A DNA stretch of 64,000 bases from Paraburkholderia ultramafica (GCF_902859915.1 NZ_CADIKK010000008.1:62001-126000); one strand, 5' to 3'. Numbered from the stretch's first letter, positions 16,262 through 26,217 are shown. The notes: generated by a model from the letters alone, not told the origin. A program made the numbers and translations.

Positions 16262-18038
16262 CGGGTTGCCCTGAAAAAAATCTAACGCACTGAAAGAGAA
16301 GCTCCGCCAGGCGGCGGCTCAAGTAGCCACAAGCGGAGCACGATTACGACCGTTCAGGGGGCAACGCTTCATGCCCGAGTTGCGGTCGCAACTGGACGGT
16401 TTATCGTCATCCGCGAACCGGACTTTAGCCCGACGCTCCTGGCACGTTGACCTTGCCCCCGTTCAAAAGAATCGGTTTCATCGTGCCGCATTCAAGTCGA
16501 AAGTCACCCACAGTTGCTTCGAAAGGGTCTTGCCCGCGAAACCGGGTGCCGGGTTCGGATACGCGGGGAAGTCCTCTTGGGGAAAAGGCCGACGGTCAGG
16601 CGACTCTTGCGAATCACGCGCCTTGCGAGACGAATTGGCCGACCAGCGGCGCTTCCCGCACAGCGGCTGCAGCATGGCGCTGTCAACGACAAATTTCTGA
16701 TGTCTTACAAGCCTAAACAACAGACACTACACATCCTTGTCACAATTGGCCGCGGGCATGTGCTCATTGTGGCCTCACTGGATACAGATGCGGTTAAGGT
16801 CAACAGTCCGGCGATACACGGTCTTATTCAGCCAGGGGACAAATGTGTACTCGTCATACGCGTTGCTACCGATAAAAATCCAGTGATAAAGAACGTTTGA
16901 CATGGCCATCTCTAAAAAAACCGTACCGCCCATGGAGCCATGGTAGGCGGATGGTCCAGAGAAGACCATTCTACGAACGGTTGCCGGACTCCTCCATGAG
17001 AATAGGGCTCTTATGCCCGTGTATATCATCGACGGGATGAAGCGAAACTAATCGCAAGACAACAAGACAGGGGCCCGCTGCCTGAGCGGCAGGTACTGGG
17101 GCTGAGCAGACCTCGGAACGTCCGAGCTTAGGCGCCGACCAAACTCCGTAGCTGGCCGGGTGCTGCCCGATGCGGTTGGCATACGTTGGCCGCGGTTGTG
17201 GGTCATGGTCGGCGGCCGCGCGTCAAAGGCCGCACCTCAAGCGTGAAGTGCCGACTTTATTTCGCGGCCGGCAAACCCATACTGAGTATGGCTCGCCACG
17301 CTACCGGGACGCTCCGGAGCGCGAATTGACGAATTTATAGTCGCAACGTTGACATCTTTAATGCGTTCTACGGCTGACCTCACCGTCATCCCGACGTCGC
17401 GTGCGACCGCTCCAATCCCCATAGCGATACAGGTTCCGGCCGCACCGGGACACTCCGCGGTTTCCTCCATCGGGGTTTGTACGACGCCTGCCCGCATGCG
17501 CCTGTGGCGCGCGCCCATGTGCACGGTCAAGGGCAGGCATCCTACAAACCTAAACAGAAGCCGACATAGTGCTGCCCCGGATCGAAGGACGCCTATGGGT
17601 CGCCAAGCGCCGGTCGCGGGCGTCCCGGTATCTCTGTTCGCGCCGGGTGCGCGAAGTCGAAGCACCCGCGTCCTGCCCCAAAGCGCAACGTTGGCGATAA
17701 CTTTTCTTATCTCAACAACTGCATTTCGGGAGGTAACTGGCCTCACGCCAATCGAGCCGGTCCGTCGCTCGGCCAACGTCGAGTCACGAAAAACACATCG
17801 GTTGCAATGAGAATTACTCGATAAGTCAATGCAGTACAGAAGATTTCCCGGCATTTGCGATGCGAAGTGACGAATCTAATTCTGATTGAGGCGAATTGAC
17901 ACTTTCATTTCGTTCGGAGTGGAAGCAAAACTGTCACAGTAACGCCGCTTTCCCGCATCGCGCCATGCTGCGGGTGGTGACAGATTTATTGCGCTCTGCG
18001 GTTCTGATCGGGACTGGATTGCAGTGGCCCGTCAGGCC
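16262..18038. other. Long stretch without a recognisable gene
   Basis: Several overlapping frames exist on both strands (the longest, minus 17854-17237, would give 205 residues) but their composition is irregular and none matches a family I know. A minus frame near 16902-16775 (NVLYHWIFIGSNAYDEYTF) reads like protein and could be the tail of a lost gene. No terminal repeats or tRNA-like structures were seen. Confidence 0.4.
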
Positions 18039-18893
18039 CTAAAAGCCGGGAGGGGGCGGCAAGGGTAGGCCGGGTGGGGGGGGTGGCAGCGATGGCAGGG
18101 ATGGCGGGGACGACAGGGACGACAGGGGCGGCAGGGACGGAGGGGACGGAGGGGACGGAGGGGACGGAGGGGAAGGCAGCTTTGGCAACCCACCTACGGG
18201 CGGCTTAAGCATATTGATAACGGATTTGAGCTTCTGGGCGATGGCCTCGGTGACCGCCTTTTTCGCTTCGTCCGCGAGCGCCTCGCACACGGCACGGATG
18301 ATCTCGGGCGGCGTGGCGCCGTTTGTGGTCGCGCCGATATTGGCGAGATGCAGCGGAGGCAGCGGTACCGTAAGCGCGCCTCCGGGCAGGTGAATGTCAA
18401 GTGAGAGCGCGCCGCCCATGACGGTGAGGTTGCGGATGATGACCTTGCGCGCGTTGCTGCCGGCCCGGATGGCGGCCGGGGTGGCGGAATAGGCTTGGGC
18501 TGTGTTCTTGATGGTCTCCAGGTTGCTGGTGGCGGTGGGACTTTGCGCGTTGTAAGTAATCTGCGGCGCGATGACTGTGGCGGAATCAACAATGACAGGG
18601 CCGCCGCCGAGAAGTGAGCCGCTTTCCACCTGCAAGGCGATACGGTCCACCACTACGGCGTACGGCGAAGAGAAACCAGTGGGGTTGCCCACGGTAAGTC
18701 CATCAAGCGCGCCCACGCCGGTGAAGGGCGAGAATTGGACGCTACCCACGAGCACCTGCGTCTGGGTCGCAAGGGCGCCTTCCGTCTCGATGGCGGATTT
18801 GATGGATGGTTCGAACCGGGCGAGCAGGGTCCACAGCGCAATAGCGGCCACGGCGAGCAGGGTGGCAATGGCAAGTCCGAGCGTTTTTGGCAT
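18039..18893 (-). CDS. AsmA-like membrane-anchored protein with a proline-rich repeat tail
   Basis: Protein of 284 residues. Residues 5-25 form one N-terminal membrane helix (LAIATLLAVAAIALWTLL). The next part reads like the start of AsmA/DUF748-type proteins: IETEGALATQTQVLVGSVQF, GALDGLTVGNPTGFSSPYA, IVDSATVIAPQITYN, SNLETIKN. Such proteins stay in the inner membrane with the rest in the periplasm and belong to a superfamily linked to envelope lipid transport. Residues about 238-284 are Pro/Ser/Leu repeats coded by a near-perfect 9-bp tandem repeat, so tail length may vary between strains. It is much shorter than AsmA (about 600) and is a small family member at best. Confidence 0.65.
   Translation of the reverse strand: MPKTLGLAIATLLAVAAIALWTLLARFEPSIKSAIETEGALATQTQVLVGSVQFSPFTGVGALDGLTVGNPTGFSSPYAVVVDRIALQVESGSLLGGGPVIVDSATVIAPQITYNAQSPTATSNLETIKNTAQAYSATPAAIRAGSNARKVIIRNLTVMGGALSLDIHLPGGALTVPLPPLHLANIGATTNGATPPEIIRAVCEALADEAKKAVTEAIAQKLKSVINMLKPPVGGLPKLPSPPSPPSPPSPPSLPPLSSLSSPPSLPSLPPPPPGLPLPPPPGF
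18134..18172. repeat. 9-bp tandem repeat inside the proline-tail coding region
   Basis: About four copies of GGGGACGGA in a row, with related degenerate GACAGGGAC-type units to the left (18098-18133). They code for the SPP/PSL repeats of the AsmA-like protein on the minus strand. The period is a multiple of three, so changes in copy number would keep the frame. Confidence 0.8.
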
Positions 18894-19033
18894 GGTGTTG
18901 GGTGATCCATGAAAGGCGGCGGCCCGTCCAGACGCGCGGCCGTGTTAATCAGCAGTCGCCAATATTGACGACAGAAGTGGCTTGGAAATGGAAAAATGGG
19001 AAGGCGGTCTGAAGGACCAACTACAACACGGAC

Positions 19034-19303
19034 TTAATGAGTTGAATCGGCCTGCAATTGTAACCGGGCCATGTGCTCGGTATAAACGGCAAGCGGCGTT
19101 TTCCAACCGAGGGTTTGCCGGGGCCGCGTATTGAGCGACAGCACGATGGCGTCGAGCTCTTCCTGCGAGTAGATCGACAGGTCCGAACCCTTGGGCATGT
19201 ATTGGCGCAGCAAGCCGTTGGTGTTCTCGTTCGAGCCGCGCCGCCATGGACTGTGCGGATCGGCGAAATAGATTTGCACGCCGGTGCGCTCGGTCAGGAT
19301 CTT
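19034..19303 (-). pseudogene. IS30-family transposase, C-terminal fragment
   Basis: The minus frame reads ILTERTGVQIYFADPHSPW, then RRGSNENTNGLLRQYMPKGS, DLSIYSQEELDAIV and LNTRPRQTLGWKTP. This is the highly conserved C-terminal end of IS30 transposases, including the last catalytic Glu in GSNENTNGL. The N-terminal two thirds are missing. Confidence 0.88.
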
Positions 19304-19631
19304 GTGAGATGGGATTCTGGAAGGGGGCCGGAATGCTGGCGAAGGCAGCGTGGACGCACGCCAGGATCCGCACTAACGAAGACGACCTGGGGGCCCAAGC
19401 CAATGAACAAAACTAAAGTTGTGTCTACTGCGTCGGAAATTTCAAGGAAAGCTGTAACTTGGTGTGCGATTTCAACCAATGTTGTGTCGCAATAGCGGGG
19501 CAATGCGCTACGCAGTGTTGTCTGTTGAGCCACCGTCCAGACGCACGTGACCTGGCTTTGACAGCATCGGACAAGTTTTGCAGTATCCGCTGTGCTGCGG
19601 CCGCCGCTCCGGCGCGCGATGATGCACTGAT
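19304..19631. other. Short spacer between transposase relics
   Basis: No gene recognised. The sequence changes character at about 19304, where IS30 similarity ends, and again near 19640, where IS91 similarity begins. Confidence 0.3.
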
Positions 19632-19931
19632 GTGTCGCGGTGTCGGCCTTACGCCCAGCTGAAGGTCATGTCGGCCATCGAACAGTGCCGCAGCGCGGCG
19701 CTGGGTGGACATGTGTTGCGCTGTTCCGGCTGCGCAAAGGTGGAGATCGCCTATAACTCGTGTCGTAATAGACATTGTCCAAGGTGCCAGGCGAGCGCCG
19801 CACACCGGTGGCTCGAGGCACGTCAGGCCGACCTGCTGCCCGTGGAGTATTACCACGTCGTCTTCACGCTGCCCGCTGCGATCAGTGCGATCGCCTGGTA
19901 CAACAAGGCGGTGCTCTACGGGCTTCTTCGC
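19632..19931 (+). pseudogene. IS91-family transposase, N-terminal zinc-binding fragment
   Basis: The plus frame reads QLKVMSAIEQCRSAALGGHV, CSGCAKVEIAYNSCRNRHCP, RCQASAAHRWLEAR and VEYYHVVFTLPAAI. This is the characteristic Cys-rich N-terminus and first domain of IS91 (HUH, Y2-type) transposases. Similarity stops after VLYGLL at about 19930, before the catalytic His-hydrophobic-His and Tyr motifs, so it is inactive. Confidence 0.85.
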
Positions 19932-20006
19932 TAATCTTGGGCTGTTCACGATGTCCGAGGCCTTTCGATTGGCGCGCCAATCCCGATGTGGAAACAACTG
20001 ACTGGA

Positions 20007-20076
20007 GAGCCCGTCGCGGGAAAACTGCACACCGGGTTCGGAGGGAGGGGACGGCGATCGCCGTTTCCTACCCCTA
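20007..20076 (+). mobile_element. Group II intron 3' end (domains V and VI) relic
   Basis: The 33 nt at 20007-20039 fold as domain V: GAGCCCG pairs with CGGGTTC, with the catalytic AGC at the second to fourth bases, an inner GCGG/CTGC stem and a GAAA-type loop, plus the usual two-base bulge. Right after it, 20046-20076 form a second hairpin (AGGGG/CCCCT, GGCG/CGCC) with an unpaired A near the 3' strand, as in domain VI with its branch-point A, and the sequence ends CCCCTAT. The reverse transcriptase and domains I-IV are absent here. Confidence 0.6.
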
Positions 20077-20411
20077 TCCTACAAACAGAAACGGCCATTT
20101 GAGCCGCGCGGCCTCGTCCGGCGAGTCTCGTCGGTCTTTGCCGTCAGTGCAACTCGGACATGGACACTGCCTGCAATTGTTCCCTTCTGTTCGGCACTAG
20201 GCAAAGCGCGTCGGGTCACACTGCGACACGCGGCAACCCATTAGCGTTCCTTAATTGAAATTAGAAAAGTTAGCTTTTCTCGTTTCAGTCGGGGCGGCAC
20301 ACTGGCGCCATCCGACTCTTCATGTCCCCGATCCGACCGCCGCGATTCGACTGATCCAGTGGACCGTTCCGTCGACCCCGTCTTTGCAACTACGCAAGGT
20401 CAGGAGGCACC

Positions 20412-20765
20412 ATGGCTATTTATATCGGGATGCTTGCCAAGTTCTACAGCGCAATTCATCATCGTCGTGAACCGGTCATATACGCGTCCACGATAGATGC
20501 CAGCAACAGACTGGCACTCTATGCAGCGCTTGCTGACAATCCGTCGTCAGCAAACGAGCTTGCAAACACAACCAAAACAGAATTGTGCTGCGTGCGCGAG
20601 TGGCTGGACGATCTCGCCGCTTCTGGCTGTCTCCAGTACGATGCAGCTAGCCAGCGGTACTGGATGACCGAACAGCAGGCATACGCGCTCGCCGACAAGG
20701 CTGGTAATGCTTTCGTCAAAGGCGCATTTGCAACTTGGCGCAAAGCGAAGCTATTCGCGAGATGA
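20412..20765 (+). pseudogene. N-terminal (winged-helix) fragment of a SAM-dependent methyltransferase
   Basis: The 117-codon frame has a strong AGGAGG site 5 bp before ATG. It reads ASNRLALYAALADNPSSANE, ELANTTKTELCCVREWLDDL, ASGCLQYDAASQRYWMTEQQ and AYALADK, the dimerisation/winged-helix part that precedes the Rossmann domain in one group of class I methyltransferases. The SAM-binding domain is missing, as the frame ends at 20765 with nothing similar beyond. Confidence 0.65.
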
Positions 20766-21508
20766 CGCAAAACGATCGATGCCTTGTCGCGCGTTGGGCC
20801 GCCCGTTTCCAATATTCCATATTTCGACACTGAAATCCTCCAAAAGCGTTGCTGGCCAGCGCGGCAAATCAAGGAGCTGATTCCGATCTGGAGCTCGATG
20901 GACCAGCAATCGCAAGCGAATCAGCCTCGAGCTTCCGTAACCGATGTGAAGCAGTCATTGGAATGACGGGTTTTCGCATTACGCGAAGAGCAACTATTGG
21001 CCGCACACGGAAGTCCGGTCGCCGAGGGCGATTGCCAGTCAGAACGCACCGTCGATTTCCGTAGCCAATCCACTCGAGCCGTTGCGTCCGGCGCCAAGTC
21101 AATGGCCGTTTGCAGTCGCTTGACCTGCGGCATTCGCCGCCACCCTTTACCTTACGAAGAAACAACATGAAAGCATAAGGATGAAGGGAATCTGCCTGTA
21201 ACGATATTTAGTATGAAGAAAGTGTTCTTGCTGCCGTTAACCCTATACATGAAGCACCTGTCGCATCCCGGGCCGGCCGTCTGGATGTGCGGCCGGACGT
21301 CAAACGCAAAGGGAAGATTAGCCATGCAATGTCTGAAGGGCTAGGGGCTACCCGGCTCGTCCCGTGCCTTCCAGCAGCCATGGTTATTCCCGTCGGAGCG
21401 GGTGTCTGCCGACTCCTCGAGATACGCGGTGAAAACGCCCGCTCGCCCGGTTCCGCGGCTACGGGTTGACTAGCGTGTGCAGAAGCCTGCAGATGGGGGT
21501 AAACCTCC
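20766..21508. other. Gene-poor region before the chemoreceptor gene
   Basis: Nothing recognisable as a gene. A 43-codon frame at 21213-21344 (MKKVFLLPLTLYMKHLSH) has no ribosome-binding site and is probably chance. The A+T-rich stretch at 21165-21250 differs from the flanking DNA. Confidence 0.35.
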
Positions 21509-21547
21509 GCGCATGTGTCTCGGCCACCTTAGCCGAGACACATGCGC
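21509..21547. repeat. Perfect 16-bp inverted repeat upstream of the chemoreceptor gene
   Basis: GCGCATGTGTCTCGGC (21509-21524), a 7-nt loop (CACCTTA) and GCCGAGACACATGCGC (21532-21547) form a perfect hairpin about 100 bp before the ATG at 21648. No T-run follows on either strand, which argues against a simple terminator. An operator, an RNA stem in the leader, or the trace of an excised element are all possible. Confidence 0.85.
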
Positions 21548-21647
21548 AAAAGTACATCGCGACCGGCATTGCCGACTATCTGGCGACGCGCGGGCGTTGC
21601 TCGATCTATTTCTCTGTTCCGTTTTTTTCACATCGACGAAGCGAGCT

Positions 21648-23393
21648 ATGAATATCGGCAATATGAAACTCGGCGCCAAACTAATCAGCGCCTTTATCCT
21701 GGTATCGGCCATCAGTGCCATCGTCAGCGTGATCGGTGTCCGCAACATGGCACAAATCAGCGCAAACGCAGACACGACCTATCGATTGGATCTCGTGGGG
21801 CTTAACCTCATCCAGCAGGCGAACGCCGATGTGCTGAGAGTCGGTACATATCTACGCAATGCCATTCTGGCGTCCACTGCCGAGAAGCGGGCCGGCTCTC
21901 TGGCCCAGGCTGAAAAAGCCCTGGCCTCGGCGCGTGAGCACCTCAACCAGGCTGAGCCCCTCGTCTATACCGAGAAAGGGAAGGCTACCTTTGCCGATCT
22001 CGATCAGAGTTGGCACGACTACATTCAGGCCTTCGATGAAATGAAAGGCAGGATTAGCGCCGCCGGGCTACAGGATCAAGGTGGCCTGACAGATTATCTG
22101 TTGGGCGAATACCATAAGAAGGGTTTCAAGACCCTGGTTCTAATGGGCACTCTGGTTGATGTGAAACAGGGCGACGCACAAAGAACGGCCGGATCTAACG
22201 ACAAGGTGTACGACGACGGCCGCAATCTGATGCTTGTTCTGGTGGCCTTGTCTGTATTGATCAGTGTGGGAATCGGCATGTGGATGGCGCGCAGTCTGAC
22301 ACGCCAGTTGGGGACCGAGCCGGCGACAGCCGCCAACCTGGCCAGAAGCGTGGCAGCGGGCGATCTCAGCATAAACATCGATCTCCGGCCCGGCGACACG
22401 AACAGCCTCATGGCATCGCTGAAGGCGATGCGCGATGCCCTGTTGCAGGTCGTGACGGAAGTCCGCGAGAACGCCGAAGGGGTGGCGACCGCGAGTGCGC
22501 AGATCGCGCAAGGGAATCTGGATCTATCGAGCCGTACGGAGGAGCAGGCAGCTTCGCTCGAAGAAACCGCCTCCAGCATAGAAGAACTGACCGCCGCAGT
22601 CCGTCACAACACGGACAACGCGAAGCAGGCAGCAACCCTCGCCGGCACGGCCTCCAGCATCGCGCAGCAAGGCGGCGAAGTCGTCGGGCAGGTGGTGGAG
22701 ACGATGCGCGAGATCTCCGCAAGTTCAACCAAAATGTCCGAGATCATCAGTGTGATCGAGGGAATTGCCTTCCAGACCAACATCCTCGCGCTCAACGCCG
22801 CAGTCGAGGCGGCGCGCGCCGGCGAACAGGGACGGGGCTTTGCTGTCGTCGCCGGTGAAGTCCGCGCGCTCGCCCAGCGCAGCGCCAGCGCCGCAAAAGA
22901 AATCAAGGATCTGATCGCGGACTCGGTCGGCCGGGTGGAGGCAGGTTCGACCCTTGTCGAGCGCGCGGGCGGTACGATCAATGAGATCGTCGTATCGGTG
23001 AAGCGCGTAACCGACATCGTGGGCGAAATCTCGTCGGCGTCGCAGGAACAGAGCACCGGCATCGAGCAGGTCAATCAGGCGGTCAACCAGATGGATCAGG
23101 TAACCCAGCAGAATGCCGCGCTGGTGGAAGAAGCCTCGGCAGCGGCCCAGTCGATGGCGCAGCAGGCCCAGAGCCTGCGTGAAGCGGTGGCCTTCTTCAA
23201 GGTCGACGACAGGCGAGTACTTGCGCCAGGACCGAATACACGCCGGAACGATCCACGTCGGGCGACTCCGAAAATTGAGGCGTCCTCTCCCGCCACGTTG
23301 ACAAAGCCCATCACGACGCCAGTCCATACAGCTAGTGGGAGTACCTCGGTTACGACCAGCGCCAGTGAGAGTCTCGACTGGCAGACATTCTGA
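21648..23393 (+). CDS. Methyl-accepting chemotaxis protein
   Basis: Inner-membrane chemoreceptor of 581 residues. The start at 21648 ([19 protein letters not shown]) begins the first membrane helix; 57 in-frame codons upstream run through the inverted repeat and are not protein-like. The periplasmic four-helix-bundle sensor domain spans about 35-190, with a second helix near 198-217 ([20 protein letters not shown]), then HAMP and the long signalling coiled coil. The hairpin tip is the highly conserved [20 protein letters not shown]. Methylation-type Glu/Gln pairs flank it. The last residues DWQTF fit the xWxxF pentapeptide that tethers CheR/CheB. Ligand unknown; no che genes nearby. Confidence 0.95.
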   Translation: MNIGNMKLGAKLISAFILVSAISAIVSVIGVRNMAQISANADTTYRLDLVGLNLIQQANADVLRVGTYLRNAILASTAEKRAGSLAQAEKALASAREHLNQAEPLVYTEKGKATFADLDQSWHDYIQAFDEMKGRISAAGLQDQGGLTDYLLGEYHKKGFKTLVLMGTLVDVKQGDAQRTAGSNDKVYDDGRNLMLVLVALSVLISVGIGMWMARSLTRQLGTEPATAANLARSVAAGDLSINIDLRPGDTNSLMASLKAMRDALLQVVTEVRENAEGVATASAQIAQGNLDLSSRTEEQAASLEETASSIEELTAAVRHNTDNAKQAATLAGTASSIAQQGGEVVGQVVETMREISASSTKMSEIISVIEGIAFQTNILALNAAVEAARAGEQGRGFAVVAGEVRALAQRSASAAKEIKDLIADSVGRVEAGSTLVERAGGTINEIVVSVKRVTDIVGEISSASQEQSTGIEQVNQAVNQMDQVTQQNAALVEEASAAAQSMAQQAQSLREAVAFFKVDDRRVLAPGPNTRRNDPRRATPKIEASSPATLTKPITTPVHTASGSTSVTTSASESLDWQTF

Positions 23394-23769
23394 ACGGATC
23401 CGAGCATTATTCAAGCCCGACCGACAAACTGTAGTCGAACGGAGCGAGGTTCGCGATCCACGCGCGCCGCATGATCGATAACACCTCGCAGGTCCCGCCT
23501 CAGCCATTGGGGCAGTGCATGCGAGCGACGTTGTAGCCGGGGACGCGACTACTCACGGATGGAGACACGGGCCCGTTCCACGCGGGCTCGATGAAGCAGC
23601 ACGAGACGCGACTGCAACTGGCGTGCAGCGCGTTCAAGGCCTCTCGCTGTCTCCACATGCTGGTTGTCGCCGGCCTCGTCACTTCGCCCTTTCCAGGGCC
23701 ACACGCGACGAGCGGATGAGAGATAGTGAGATCCGATTAACGGTTTCTGCTCGGATCGCACTCAAAAAT
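23394..23769. other. Spacer with a possible gene fragment on the minus strand
   Basis: Between the chemoreceptor and the next gene, the minus frame around 23536-23403 reads SHALPQWLRRDLRGVIDHAA, RVDREPRSVRLQFVGRA and a stop, a convincing protein tail I cannot place. The plus frame upstream of the next gene is open but has no family character. Confidence 0.35.
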
Positions 23770-25518
23770 ATGGAATCACACGCTCCATTGAACGTATCGA
23801 AAACGGTCGTGAAGTCGTTGGAAGTTGCAAAAATCGACCACGTTTTTTTGGTCCCGGGAAAGATGATCTATCCGCTGCTGGATGCGATCGACAAATCGCC
23901 GTCGATTCGCGGAATCGTCTGCGCTCATGAGACCAGCAGTGCTTTTATGGCCGACGGATATGCGCGGGCCAGCCGGAAATTTGGCGTATGCGTGGGGATT
24001 TCCGGACCAGGTACCATGAATTTCGTACCGGGTATGGCAGCCGCTCGCGCAGACCGGATTCCCATGCTCTATATTGCCGGCGGTGTCTCGTCGCGCGTGG
24101 AGGGCAAAGGCGCGTTCCAGGATGCTACTCTGAGTGGCATTTTCGAAAGTGGCGTAGTTAGAAGCCTAGTGGTAAATGTTATCGAACTTAAGAACAAGGA
24201 CAATCTTCAAGCCGAAATGCGCCGTGCGACAGACGGTCTGAACTGGATGCGTCGGGCGCAATCTTTCATCAGCATTCCTGTTGATGTTCAACAGCAGGAA
24301 GTTCTGTCCGGTCAGGACATATCACGGAAATCATACGATCATGATGTGTTCAATGCATGCGAGGTTCCAGCGGATCGCGCGGCGTTGGATACCTTGTGCC
24401 ACCAGTATTTGCTTAAATCGAAGAGAGTCGCTTTTCTGATCGGCAGCCGCGGCAATGACGCGGAAACTGCAAAGGTCCTGCTCGACGTGGCCGAAAAATT
24501 TCGCATACCCGTTGCGACCACCCTGTCTGGAAAGGGCGCGTTTCCTGAGGATCATATCCTTTCGCTCGGCGTGTACGGATTCTCGGGCCACTCGCGGGCC
24601 GTCCGCGTGATCAACTCGGACGAGCTCGACGCCCTCGTTGTGTTTGGCAGCGATTTGAATCAGCGCGATAGCATGAATTGGACCGAGAAGCTGACTGCCC
24701 GGAAGGACTTGATCATCTTCGACGACAGCTTCGACGCGCCCGCGATGGGGCATGTCGCATGCGGCAGAATTTTCTCCGGAATTGGTGCCACATTCCGCCT
24801 GCTGTCCCAGATGGACACGGACCACAGCGCCGACTTTCACACGGTGTTGGCAAGAAGAAATGCATGGATCGCCGAGGTTCACCAGACCCCTTTGTACGAC
24901 CATCAGTTCGAGCAAACCGGTGTTCGGGGGGCAGGCGGCGATATATCGCTTTATCCAGGAGACATCGTCAAGCGCTTGTGCGAACTCCTGCCGCAGGACA
25001 CCAACGTTGTCGTGGATTCCGGCGCTCACCGGATATTCATGGCCCACTACTGGCTCTCGTCGGGCATTGGCAACTATTTTTCATCCAGCTCCCTCGCGCC
25101 GATGGGTTGGGCAATCGCCGCCGGGATCGGTATCAAGCTTGCCGCGCCGGAGCGCCCGTGTGTAGTGGTGACCGGAGACGGATGCATGCTGATGCACGGA
25201 ACGGAGATTCAGACCGCGGCCCGATACAGGGTGAAGATACTTTACGTCGTGCTGAACAATTCTGCGCACGGCGCGGTCCATATTGATGCGATCAGAAACG
25301 GCTCCATTCCGGAGCAGTTCAGCAAGCTCCCGTGTCATGACTGGAGAGCTTTTGCCGCTTCGATCGGCGTCGCGGCGCGCATGGTCGACCGCCTCGATGA
25401 CCTGGGAGATGCGCTGAACGAGGCGTCGCGATTTGACGGTCCATTCCTGATCGAAGTGTTGACCGGAGTCTTTCCGGCACCGAATCGGTACTACGCGGAA
25501 TGCGCGGCTTGTCCGTGA
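23770..25518 (+). CDS. Thiamine-diphosphate-dependent enzyme, acetolactate synthase-like
   Basis: Protein of 582 residues in the acetolactate synthase/benzoylformate decarboxylase superfamily. The start at 23770 fits the usual N-terminus (NVSKTVVKSLEVAKIDHVFL); an in-frame Met at 23716 is the alternative, and neither has a strong ribosome-binding site. The N-terminal Pyr domain has HETSSAFMADGYARAS with the cofactor-activating Glu near 54 and GISGPGTMNF. The C-terminal PP domain has TGDGCM near 467 and NNSAHG about 28 residues on, the Mg-ThDP motif. The middle domain is present. It is an orphan here, without a small regulatory subunit, so a role in branched-chain synthesis is unlikely; the reaction is unknown. 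Its base composition is lower in G+C than the backbone. Confidence 0.85.
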   Translation: MESHAPLNVSKTVVKSLEVAKIDHVFLVPGKMIYPLLDAIDKSPSIRGIVCAHETSSAFMADGYARASRKFGVCVGISGPGTMNFVPGMAAARADRIPMLYIAGGVSSRVEGKGAFQDATLSGIFESGVVRSLVVNVIELKNKDNLQAEMRRATDGLNWMRRAQSFISIPVDVQQQEVLSGQDISRKSYDHDVFNACEVPADRAALDTLCHQYLLKSKRVAFLIGSRGNDAETAKVLLDVAEKFRIPVATTLSGKGAFPEDHILSLGVYGFSGHSRAVRVINSDELDALVVFGSDLNQRDSMNWTEKLTARKDLIIFDDSFDAPAMGHVACGRIFSGIGATFRLLSQMDTDHSADFHTVLARRNAWIAEVHQTPLYDHQFEQTGVRGAGGDISLYPGDIVKRLCELLPQDTNVVVDSGAHRIFMAHYWLSSGIGNYFSSSSLAPMGWAIAAGIGIKLAAPERPCVVVTGDGCMLMHGTEIQTAARYRVKILYVVLNNSAHGAVHIDAIRNGSIPEQFSKLPCHDWRAFAASIGVAARMVDRLDDLGDALNEASRFDGPFLIEVLTGVFPAPNRYYAECAACP

Positions 25519-25850
25519 GAACGTACTTGGGGTTCTGCTGCAATATGGCGGACGGGGTGCCGTCCGAGCAGCGGAACTGCAACGCCCGGCCGACATTCCT
25601 CCCGAGCTTGGGCTGACGGAGTTGCATGCCGTCGCATAGCATCCGGATTAGCGGTGCGGGCCGCTTCCACGTTTGCGGAAAGGGTTGAACCGCCGAACAA
25701 TCCTCAAGATCACTTGGACCGGCAGGGCCGATGGGCGAGGGGCCGACGTCTGGGTGGAACAGACACTTGAATGTCCGTCTGAGCGCTGGACCGGGCGACC
25801 GTAACTGGCCGGACAGCGACCAATGGCCGATCGCCGTCCGGCGGCTCCAT
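25519..25850. other. Gene-poor region
   Basis: No recognisable gene on either strand. It lies downstream of the integrase tail described next and may be what followed that gene before it was broken. Confidence 0.35.
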
Positions 25851-25926
25851 TTAAACTTCCGTCTGTTCCGCCATCTCAAGCGCATCGTCGACCTCGATGC
25901 CAAGGTAAGCTCGGATGATCGAGCGG
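25851..25926 (-). pseudogene. C-terminal tip of a tyrosine recombinase, fused to a methylase fragment
   Basis: The minus frame reads RSIIRAYLGIEVDDALEMAE, QTEV and a TAA stop. This is the distinctive end (STVRYLGIEVDDALE.AE) of one group of site-specific tyrosine recombinases found on plasmids and islands. Only the last 24 codons or so remain. They start where the DNA methylase frame, one base out of phase, loses similarity, so two unrelated genes have been joined here. Confidence 0.55.
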
Positions 25927-26217
25927 CGAAAGCATGCGTGCTTTCGCGACCACAACCATTGCAGGATTCAAATCGAATCCAATCGCACGATGGCCCAAGT
26001 CCAGCGCAGACTGCGTTGTTGTGCCACTTCCGTTCCACGGATCAAAAATGATCGATTCCGGTCGAAGCTCCAACGACGTTAACAAATCGTGAACAAAGGA
26101 ATTCGAGAATCCCGCATAATATGGAAAGATCCGGGCTTCTTGTTTTGTGCGCAAATCCTTATAGAGTTTCGGATTTGATATTGTTATGTCCTCGACAGGA
26201 ATTGGGGCGCGTCGCAT
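25910..26217 (-). pseudogene. DNA methyltransferase, N-terminal fragment
   Basis: The minus frame starts at an ATG at 26217 and reads FPYYAGFSNSFVHDLLTSLE, then IIFDPWNGSGTTTQSALDLG and HRAIGFDLNPAMVVVAKARM. DPWNGSGTT is SAM-binding motif I of DNA (cytosine-N4 or adenine-N6) methylases; here it lies near the N-terminus, as in the alpha and gamma orders. The catalytic motif IV should follow but the frame runs into recombinase sequence after ARMLS and stops at 25876. The gene is broken and probably part of a lost restriction-modification or defence unit. Confidence 0.75.

Noticed and set aside
17237..17854. Minus-strand open frame of 205 codons in the large gene-poor stretch
   Set aside because: Irregular composition, an equally long frame on the other strand, no ribosome-binding site and no family resemblance.
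18076..18175. Repeated GGGGACGGA units considered as a CRISPR or satellite array
   Set aside because: The units are 9 bp, contiguous and in frame with a proline-rich tail; there are no spacers and no cas genes.
21213..21344. Possible 43-residue peptide before the chemoreceptor gene
   Set aside because: The start looks signal-like but there is no ribosome-binding site and the rest is not protein-like.
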